Below the pieces are notes generated by a model. The model was not told where the DNA came from. It searched no databases and was given only the letters and a program-made list of their open reading frames with translations. A DNA stretch of 62,951 bases. Source: Clostridia bacterium. GTDB lineage: Bacteria > Bacillota > Clostridia > UMGS1810. Below, in pieces: positions 34,801 to 42,000 of the stretch. Each line of letters begins with the position of its first letter. The stretch's first letter is position 1. Position numbers and translations under genes: made by a program. The stretch is taken from the NCBI GenBank assembly GCA_017397885.1, contig JAFQHQ010000054.1, forward strand, positions 1 to 62,951, given 5' to 3'.

Positions 34801-36845
34801 TGAACTATGGTAAAACACCCGCCTGGGGTGATGGCAACCGACAAAATATAGCGGATTCTCAGGCAGCAGTGTTTGATAACTTCAGATCAAATGATTTCTT
34901 CCGCTACATTGCCACTAAAGGTCAAGAAGGAAAAGAGCCCGATTATACATCATATTACTATCCCGACAAGGGCGTAATATTTATGAGAAGCGATTGGCAC
35001 ACCGACGGTTTTTCGGCAATGTTCAACAACGACTTTGGCGGCGGTCACTGTCACAGAGATGACCTGGCACTTGATGTATATGCCTATGGCAGACCTCTCC
35101 TTGTTGATGCAGGTCATAACAATTATGACACCTCATCCGCTATGGCAGGCACCGAAAAGCTTCCTACATCACACAACACAATTCAGGTGGATGACCTTGA
35201 CCAGCAGTTTGAATACTGGGACAGAACCCCTCAAAAAATCAGTTACACAACAAATAAGTTGTTTGATTTTGTAGATGCAGGTAATCCACTTATATACCCC
35301 GGTCACAGCACCAACAGAAAAATACTGTTTTTGCACAATTCATATTGGATAGTGTCCGATTACATCACATCCCCCGGAGGAACTCACGACTATAAAGTAA
35401 TCTGGCGCCCCGATGCAAAAAGTAACTTTACTGTAGATGCCGAAACAAAAGCTATGACAACCAATTATGACGAAAAAGCAAACATAAAGGTTGTTCCTGC
35501 CGACCCTGAAACAATAGAAGCTATAACCGAAACAGAATGGATGATGGCAGAAGACGGTGGGGGAGGTGTTACAAGACAACCCTATCTGACATATGTTCGT
35601 GAAGATGTGGAGGGGGCACAAACCTTTGATTCGGTTCTGTATCCCTACAGACTGGGCGAAGAAGTTGATGTGAGTGTGGAACGAATTGAAATGGATAACA
35701 CTCCCACAACCACAGCAACAGCACTGAAAATTCACATTGGCAACAACTTGGGATACTACTATGCAACAAACGAAGAAACACCAACCACCCGCAGCTTTGA
35801 TAAATACATCTCCGACGGTCGCCTTGCTTATGTAGAAGAGGGCTATGGCGAGGTTTTAAAGCTTGCTGCTATGTCTGAAGGTAAGTCAATCAAAGATGGT
35901 GATAAAGTGCTTCTTGAAACACAAGACGCAATGTCAGACCTTGGTGTTCAGTGGAATGGCGCAACTGTAGAGCTGTTTACTTCCGATAATATTCCCCAAA
36001 GCGGAATAAAGGTATACACCGATACAGAGGTTGCAGATGTTCTGGTTAATGGTAAATCAGTTGATTTTGAATACAGTAACAATTATATATACATTAACAA
36101 AGAAGCAGACGAAGAAGACTCCGGCAGCAATACCGGCGGTACTTCGGGCGGAAACGGAACTCCTGACGGAAATGGCGGTGCAACCAATCCAATAAAAGGT
36201 GGCGGAAACTCTTCGGGTAACAAGCCAAGCGGTTCTGGCACTCCGGGCGGCAATGGTGGTACAGTGGTTCCTGTTGTTCCTGTTCAGCCCGAAATGGTGT
36301 TTGGTGACATCGAAAACCACTGGGCGAAAAATGAAATACTGAATATGTATAACAAGAAGATTGTAAACGGTGTTTCATCTCAAGTCTTTGCTCCCGATAA
36401 AGAAATAACAAGAGCAGAGTTTATTGCAATTTTGGCGAGAGCCTTTGGTATAGATTCCAGTCAAGCCTTCAGGGGCACATTTAATGATGTGAAGGAAAAT
36501 GAGTGGTTTGCCGGTGTTATAGAGGCTGCTGCTCAAATTGGAGTTGTGAATGGTTTTGAGGATGGATCATTCAGACCGAATGCTGTCATAACACGACAAG
36601 AAATGGCTAAAATGCTCATAGAGTTTGCTACATATGGCAAACTGGAGCTGTCGGCAGATATTGAATATCCGGAATTTGCTGACGAATCCCACATTTCCTC
36701 TTGGGCAAAAGATTATGTAAAATGTGTTGTGCAGTCAGGATTGATGGTTGGCGTGCAGGGAGATACCTTTGCACCCGAACAATCTGCAACAAGAGCTCAA
36801 GCTACAGTTGTTGCAGACAGAATTTACAAATTGATTAAAAAATAG
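31833..36845 (+). CDS. SLH-anchored heparinase II/III-type polysaccharide lyase with CBM96-like modules
   Basis: 1670 aa. In order, with approximate residues: signal peptide (1-42); CBM96/DNRLRE-type beta-sandwich (50-230, YLVLDGRPGARRVALMKFNLS); Ig-like units (235-305 and 420-500); start of the heparinase II/III helical domain (505-600, DYESAKNELLTYYRTRDG); an inserted second CBM96-type module (665-770, ADTYISAGANHS ... RTYLRFDTSG); the helical toroid (775-1060, DGSYIESCSNYIY); the beta-sandwich catalytic part (FGGGHCHRDDLALDVYAYG); a Gly/Ser linker (1440-1490); three SLH domains to the C-terminus. Such lyases cleave uronic-acid polysaccharides by beta-elimination. The substrate is unknown, and the pectin-related context makes heparin unlikely. 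SLH domains attach it to the cell wall. Confidence 0.85.
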   Translation: MKKISKIKRIIFKLLSVKFLSFVLITAMLLPVITPCATVAYAASQAKRELACEDALYVRYGSPYQEQGYLVLDGRPGARRVALMKFNLSDYKYTYEAISEIKLRYNVSYYDVGSFSDSVYVDVLPQEAEIYYDERMDWAHAEEHGMVTYVAGATPESAISPLGPPGNNRSANISEQIKDNLRENPEDCNVVLRMDVSTICAVLSGKAGSTVLKPNLEIKFDGRFTTLENIVDSVKSTLPMAMDSKFTIPDSIGEADIYWTTEDSQWINEDGSLAARPAFGEDDVNATIDVEIEYNGLTKKFEHEILVLSEGSYEAKTTEHQHHKVELEAQMTNPSEQTAQYCLEVENKLFYNAATYVLTLSDGTQIPFVPTLTKEYTKIPLEDFSPEGSQEFTLTTDEGKFNEGAFVSIVRAYDADTKQLADIAETLIDDTEVLDDLNLVESVDDVEIQWSSSNESCISNDGVVTRPYSNEITETVDLSATLSRDGKSYVKTFCLKVPPRDGVPEYRPLTDPGHMSDERFFGLWEESLADPWKIKPVLQYARVPELSGVLEYVKDGDYESAKNELLTYYRTRDGIEYESNTSANFSVMAEAGKDMLMGYLSINYATIDVDTNWDYYVAKLPSLKQSITLVDTDMDGSYAIMQSKENPQGNPPELEVVAGGNVYICPAIADTYISAGANHSQIYGKEDYMYAREAGDGGELPFGDNTARTYLRFDTSGIEGEVTSIKLRIYARAPQGKKTLQIIGYGGTPTDTDFSWDSVVPEYFNFKETGYIWRERHYHETEHSVETEWIHYVSRLYPIDQLLAMYNGTGDESYAYAALELVNSIYTQQPSGTYPRGMDANWRGPKLQATFFETLDSDLVTPELAVAQLKYMYEHMYKLRTEVIYNEYANSATAALLSFLGFCAYFPEMAENGWWEFGKDMAVSIIDGGDLLNADGSYIESCSNYIYSMLLEFIDLLSIIRKVESEDDPQLQRLLNQYDQFTKYYVNMTMNYGKTPAWGDGNRQNIADSQAAVFDNFRSNDFFRYIATKGQEGKEPDYTSYYYPDKGVIFMRSDWHTDGFSAMFNNDFGGGHCHRDDLALDVYAYGRPLLVDAGHNNYDTSSAMAGTEKLPTSHNTIQVDDLDQQFEYWDRTPQKISYTTNKLFDFVDAGNPLIYPGHSTNRKILFLHNSYWIVSDYITSPGGTHDYKVIWRPDAKSNFTVDAETKAMTTNYDEKANIKVVPADPETIEAITETEWMMAEDGGGGVTRQPYLTYVREDVEGAQTFDSVLYPYRLGEEVDVSVERIEMDNTPTTTATALKIHIGNNLGYYYATNEETPTTRSFDKYISDGRLAYVEEGYGEVLKLAAMSEGKSIKDGDKVLLETQDAMSDLGVQWNGATVELFTSDNIPQSGIKVYTDTEVADVLVNGKSVDFEYSNNYIYINKEADEEDSGSNTGGTSGGNGTPDGNGGATNPIKGGGNSSGNKPSGSGTPGGNGGTVVPVVPVQPEMVFGDIENHWAKNEILNMYNKKIVNGVSSQVFAPDKEITRAEFIAILARAFGIDSSQAFRGTFNDVKENEWFAGVIEAAAQIGVVNGFEDGSFRPNAVITRQEMAKMLIEFATYGKLELSADIEYPEFADESHISSWAKDYVKCVVQSGLMVGVQGDTFAPEQSATRAQATVVADRIYKLIKK

Positions 36846-36861
36846 GAAAGAAGGGTTGAAT

Positions 36862-38691
36862 TTGAAAAGATTGATAAGTTCAATTTTATGTTTATCGATG
36901 TTTTTCACTTTAGTTTTCACAGGCACTATATATGCTCAGGACACAACCATTTCAGTAAAAGATGTTTTAACCTCCGAAATAGGTGTGCAGATCCGAGATA
37001 ACGGCACAGCCCCTGAGGTTGATCCGGCGCAGATTGTTATAGACACTCGTGCAGGCGGCAACAGACGTCAGGCTTTTGTTAAATTTGATTTTAGCAAATA
37101 TGCAGACAAATTAGATGACATTACTAAAATTGATTTTCTCTATGAATTTGAACAGTCTGTATTACCTGCAGTTTCCGGTGGTACAGCAAGCTGGCAGAAT
37201 TTCAGTGTGTATCTTATTCCAAAGAATTTAAAAGACCTTTGGAGTCCACAGATGAAATACGCCGAGGCTCAGGAAGCAGGTCTGCTTTCAAATGATTATG
37301 TGATACACAGCGGATATCTGTACTATTCGCTTTCCAGTTGGACCAGTGCTCAATTTGAACCTGCTGTAGATTTCACAGATGCTATATTAAATTATCTCAA
37401 AAACAGCAATGGAGATATGGAAGTATTGCTCAGATTCGATTCCACAGCAAGTGACTTGGTTGCTATTTTGAGAGGTTTCGGCGATGTTAGTTCTCCGAGA
37501 ATGACAATAAGCTACAACAAGAGTGTGAATGAGATACTCCAGGAAGCTTATGACGATTTTACATTCGATAAGATTTCTGACGAATTGGCAAATGATGTAC
37601 ATAATGACTTAAACCTTTTTACCAGATATAAATATGGCACAACCATTACATGGACCGCAGATGACCCTTGCATTGATCTCACTTCCGGTAACTATACCGG
37701 TTCTGTTAACTGGACAGAAGACAAGGATGTTACTCTCACCGCTACATTTGAAAATAGTGGTCTTACCAAAACAAGAGAGTATAAAATTTCTGTAAGAAAA
37801 CCATATGATTTGTCGGAAGGCTGGTTTACCGGTAATTCAAATAAGAACTACTATAATTATTATAGAAATGGAGTTCATGCTCCTTACAATTATTCTACTA
37901 CCAATGCTTCTCAGCTTCAGATTGCTGCAAGAGATGGCAGTGACTGGAGAGTGTCATTTGTAGAGTTTAATCTATTTCCGTGGCTTACATCCGAAAAATC
38001 ATTGGAAGAAGTATATTGCACTTTATATACGTCATCTCCTGTTGGCGGTGGATATGCAACAGTAAGCGTATTACCTCAGGAACTGGAAGATGTATGGACA
38101 TCCGGTCTTTCCCATAGAGAAGCTGAAAAGGCTGGTCTCATTGCGTACAATAAAATTGATACTTCTGACTACATTCCTTCGCAAGGCTCTACCTACATTG
38201 GATCAAACATTGCAAGTGCAATCAATCAGCACCTCAGAGAAAACCCCGGTGATGGCAGAATTGTTCTAAAAATAGAATCAAACATTTCCTCTGCAACTGT
38301 TTTGGAGAAGGTGGCACTTTGTGTTCGCTGGGCGACAAACCTGGTAAAACCCATTCCTGACCTTTCTCTCGCTTCAGTAAACTATAAAATTGATGGCGAA
38401 CCCGCTCAGGCGGCAAAAGCAGGCAAGCTCAGTATTGCTCCCGTGATTGCCAACGATGGTCACAAAAACGATTTGAAAATTATAGTTGCTGTATATTCTT
38501 CCAATGATGATCAGGTAAAAGAGCTGGTATCTGTTAATGTTTATAAACATCGCACTGTTGCAGGTGAAACTACATATGCTCCGGCAGAGTTTGATGTAAC
38601 AACTCTCGAAGCTGGTCAGACCGTTAAGACTATGCTTTGGTATGATTCCAATAAAAACAGACCTGTTGGTGCATCAGTACCATTGGAATAA
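36862..38691 (+). CDS. secreted CBM96/DNRLRE-type protein without SLH anchor
   Basis: 609 aa. The start is probably TTG at 36862. It is placed after AGGAAAGAAGGG exactly as the ATG at 39021 is in its paralogue, and an earlier TTG at 36856 is too close to the site. A signal peptide ends at IYAQ. Two CBM96-type modules (RRQAFVKFDFSKYAD; the second near residues 320-480) flank an Ig-like unit, then about 110 residues with a beta-rich ending and no SLH domain. It should therefore be released or held by other means. It is a near-copy of the first 490 residues of the next gene. A carbohydrate-binding role is inferred from the modules. Confidence 0.75.
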   Translation: MKRLISSILCLSMFFTLVFTGTIYAQDTTISVKDVLTSEIGVQIRDNGTAPEVDPAQIVIDTRAGGNRRQAFVKFDFSKYADKLDDITKIDFLYEFEQSVLPAVSGGTASWQNFSVYLIPKNLKDLWSPQMKYAEAQEAGLLSNDYVIHSGYLYYSLSSWTSAQFEPAVDFTDAILNYLKNSNGDMEVLLRFDSTASDLVAILRGFGDVSSPRMTISYNKSVNEILQEAYDDFTFDKISDELANDVHNDLNLFTRYKYGTTITWTADDPCIDLTSGNYTGSVNWTEDKDVTLTATFENSGLTKTREYKISVRKPYDLSEGWFTGNSNKNYYNYYRNGVHAPYNYSTTNASQLQIAARDGSDWRVSFVEFNLFPWLTSEKSLEEVYCTLYTSSPVGGGYATVSVLPQELEDVWTSGLSHREAEKAGLIAYNKIDTSDYIPSQGSTYIGSNIASAINQHLRENPGDGRIVLKIESNISSATVLEKVALCVRWATNLVKPIPDLSLASVNYKIDGEPAQAAKAGKLSIAPVIANDGHKNDLKIIVAVYSSNDDQVKELVSVNVYKHRTVAGETTYAPAEFDVTTLEAGQTVKTMLWYDSNKNRPVGASVPLE

Positions 38692-38703
38692 GACTGCGTT
38701 TTG

Positions 38704-38773
38704 CATTGCGGCAGCAGTATCAAAGAGACTGCCGCCGCAATGTAAATATAATAATGCATCGTCTGATACATTA
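38704..38773 (+). terminator. two hairpins after the first CBM96 paralogue
   Basis: CATTGCGGCAGCAGT (38704-38718) pairs with ACTGCCGCCGCAATG (38728-38742) with one mismatch, followed by a weak A/T tail. A second small hairpin (ATAATGCATC / GATACATTAT) ends near 38773. Either may stop or slow the transcript before the next gene. Confidence 0.5.
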
Positions 38774-39000
38774 TTAAAAGCAGATGTACAAAAGTTCCTA
38801 ATTTAAAAATGTTAAATAACGCAAAAACAAAATTTTATAAGACAACTGACAGAAATGGTTATGATTTGTCTTTTGGCAACTTAGTAAAAGCCAATTATGC
38901 CTATATGATTAATATGTGCCCTTGAAGGCTTGATTGAAATTTATAAACATGGCTTAGGTCGTATCTATAACCTTTGAAAATGCATCAGGTGTGATATAAA
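38774..39000. other. AT-rich spacer between the two paralogues
   Basis: No ORF with a ribosome binding site was seen. TTGAAA (38974-38979) and TAAAAT (38997-39002) have 17-bp spacing, but would place the transcript start almost on the ribosome binding site, so I do not call a promoter. Confidence 0.4.
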
Positions 39001-39020
39001 ATAGGAAAGAAGGGTTGAAA

Positions 39021-42000
39021 ATGAAAAGATTGATAAGTACAATTTTATGTTTATCGATGTTTTTTACTTTAGTATTTCAGGGCATGATATATGCTCAGGA
39101 TACAACCATTTTAATAAATGATGTTTTACCTGCTGAAACAGGTGTGGTTATCCGCAATGATGGAACAGTCCCGGAGGTTGATCCGGTTCAGATTGTTATA
39201 GACACTCGTGCCGGCGACAGCAGACGTCAGGCTTTTGTTAAATTTGATTTCAGCAAATATGCAGACAAATTAGATGACATTACTAAAATTGATTTTCTCT
39301 ATGAATTTGAACAGTCTGTAATACCTCCGGTTAATGGCGGTACGGCAAGCTGGCAAAAATTCAATGTGTACCTGATTCCCAAGGATAAAAAAGACCTCTG
39401 GTCCCCGCAGATGAAATATGCCGAGGCAGACTCGGCAGGGCTGTTTTCAGAGGATTATCTGATAGCGAGTCCCTATCTGTACTATTCGCTTTCCAGCTGG
39501 ACATCAGCTCAGTTTGAAAATCCTGTAGATTTCACAGAAGCAATAAAAGAATATCTCCAAAACAGTGATGGAGATATGGAAGTATTGCTCCGATTGGATT
39601 CCACGGTGTCAGATTTGGTTGCCTTATTGAGAGGCTTCAGCGATGTTAGCTCTCCAAGAATGGAAATTACCTACAACAAAAGTGTGAATGAGATACTTCA
39701 GGAAGCTTATGACGATTTTACATTCGATAAAATTTCTGACGAATTGCCAACCGATGTCCATAATGACTTAAACCTTTTTAGCAAATATAAATATGGCACA
39801 AACATTACCTGGAGTGCAAGTGACACATGCATAAACACTACCTCTAAGGACTATACAGGAGCTTTGAACTGGACAGAGGACAAAGATGTTACTCTCACCG
39901 CCACGTTTGAAAACAGCGGTCTCACAAAAACAAGGGAGTATAAAATTTCCGTAAGAGCACCATATACCACCACGGAAGGTTGGTATGTTCCGCAGAATAA
40001 AAACCCTAACTACTATAACTACTATAGAAAGAATGTTTATGCTCCTTATAATAATGCTAACACCAATGCTACTCAGATTCAGCTTGGCGGAGGCGGTGAC
40101 TGGAGAATAGCATTTGTAGAATATGACATTTCGGCTTCTCTTACACCCGGAGCCACATTAGAAGAAGCATATTTCACTATGTACACAGCCTCGCCTGTTG
40201 CCAGTGGCGCATGCGCAACAGTAAGTGTATTGCCGCAGGAAATGGAAGAGGCGTGGAGCCATGACCTTACTCACAGAGGTGCTGAATTGGCAGGTCTCAT
40301 TGACTACGATGAAATTGACACCTCTGACAGTATTGGTGCACAAAATTCCACCTATATTGGCTCAAATATTGCAGGTGCAATCAATAAACACCTTAGAGAA
40401 AACCCTGACGATACCAAGTTTGTTCTGAGAATAGAATCTCCCAATACCGATCCAACGGTTTTGAGCAAAACAGCACTTTGTGTTCGCACAGCGCAAGACA
40501 AGAGCGAAGGCGGTGATCCCGAAGGTGGCGATCCCGAAGGTGGCGATTCCGAAGGTGGCGATCCTGAAGGCGGCGATCCCGAAGGTGGCGATCCTGAAGG
40601 CGGCGATCCTGAAGGTGGTATTATCGATACTGGCGAACCTATGATTCCTATTTATGCAATTGCCGGCTCTATGTTCCGAAATGATTCAAGACCGGGCGAA
40701 AACGCACCCAACCCAACCATTCAGGCTCTCGACGGCAGAGGCGGTGGTAGTCAAAGAGATTTGATGTTTATGTTTGATCTCAGCGCCTACAAATCTCTGT
40801 TAGACAAAGGCGGAGATCTTAATTTCAGATACACACACGCTTCGTTCCCCATAGGTTCTGCAACTGCTTCTGACACAATGTCCATAATATTGTATCCTCA
40901 GGAGCTTGAAGCAATTTGGTCAAACACTATGGACTATTGGGCATTGGAACAAAAAGGCTTCCTTGACTACAACACTACCATATCCACCTTCCCGCTGGGC
41001 GGTGTTGGCACACATCAGTCTCCAAACCTTCTCAATGAAATTAAAGCCCATCTGGAAGCAAATACCGAAGACAGCAAGGTACTCTTGCGTATTAAAAATA
41101 ATTCAACCACGGCTGTGCCTTATATGCTTGGCATGAACAATACTCCTGCAGACAGTAATGTTGCTTTGGTGATAAATCAATATCCAGCTATCGTTGAAGC
41201 TGCAAAGGCTCAGCTTACATTAGATAAGCTTACCGACGACCCTGCAGACCAAATTCGCAGAAATCTGTCGTTGCCGGCATCTTTGACAAATGGCGTTGAG
41301 GTATCGTGGCAGTCGTCAAACGAAAATGTAATAAACCCATCCACAGGCGTTGTAACCTGGCCAAACAGAGACACAGAGGTAACACTCACAGCCACTCTGT
41401 CACTCCAAGGCAACACCAAGCAAAAGGAATTTGTGCTCAATGTGGTTGAGCCTTATCCCACAATGGATCAGACTCTCACTGTTTCAAAATCCAATTTCTA
41501 CAGCAGATACAGTGCAGTTCCTATGGACGGTGGATATCAGTATGTATTGGATGGCAGGCCAGGTCCCACCCGAAAAGCTTATTTGGAATTTGATTTTGCT
41601 GATTTCATGAATATAGGAATCCGCGGTGAAGATATTGAAGAAGCATATCTTACTTATTATGTGAGATATTATACTGAAGGCGGTTCAGCTTATTCTCCCA
41701 TCCGCACCTCGGTAATTTCGCAAGAGGCAGAAAACAACTGGTCAAATGATGCCAATTTCGAAACCTTTGAAGCCTCCGGCGGTTTTGCTCCTGCAACAGA
41801 ATTCACCGAAAACATTTGCGGTCTTGCAGAATATTCGCATACAACTGCAAATCTTGCTATGTTTATAAGAAAACACTTTATCAACAACGAAAACGATTCC
41901 AAAATAGTGCTTATGATGGAAACCACCGATGGCGGTGCATTAGTCCTTGGCGGTTACGATGAGTATGCACCCACACTGGAAATCAAAGTGAGAGACAGAA

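Noticed and set aside
31833-36845. Heparin or heparan sulfate as substrate of the heparinase-fold enzyme.
   Set aside because: The fold is shared by lyases for alginate, glucuronan and other uronans; no sulfatases or GAG genes are nearby, and the neighbours point to plant uronates.
38974-39002. Promoter-like TTGAAA-17-TAAAAT before the giant surface protein.
   Set aside because: The start would fall about 12 nt before the start codon, on the ribosome binding site, and the boxes are weak.
40504-40619. Regular short repeats that could suggest a CRISPR array.
   Set aside because: The unit is 15 bp with no spacers and is in frame as GGDPE within a surface protein.
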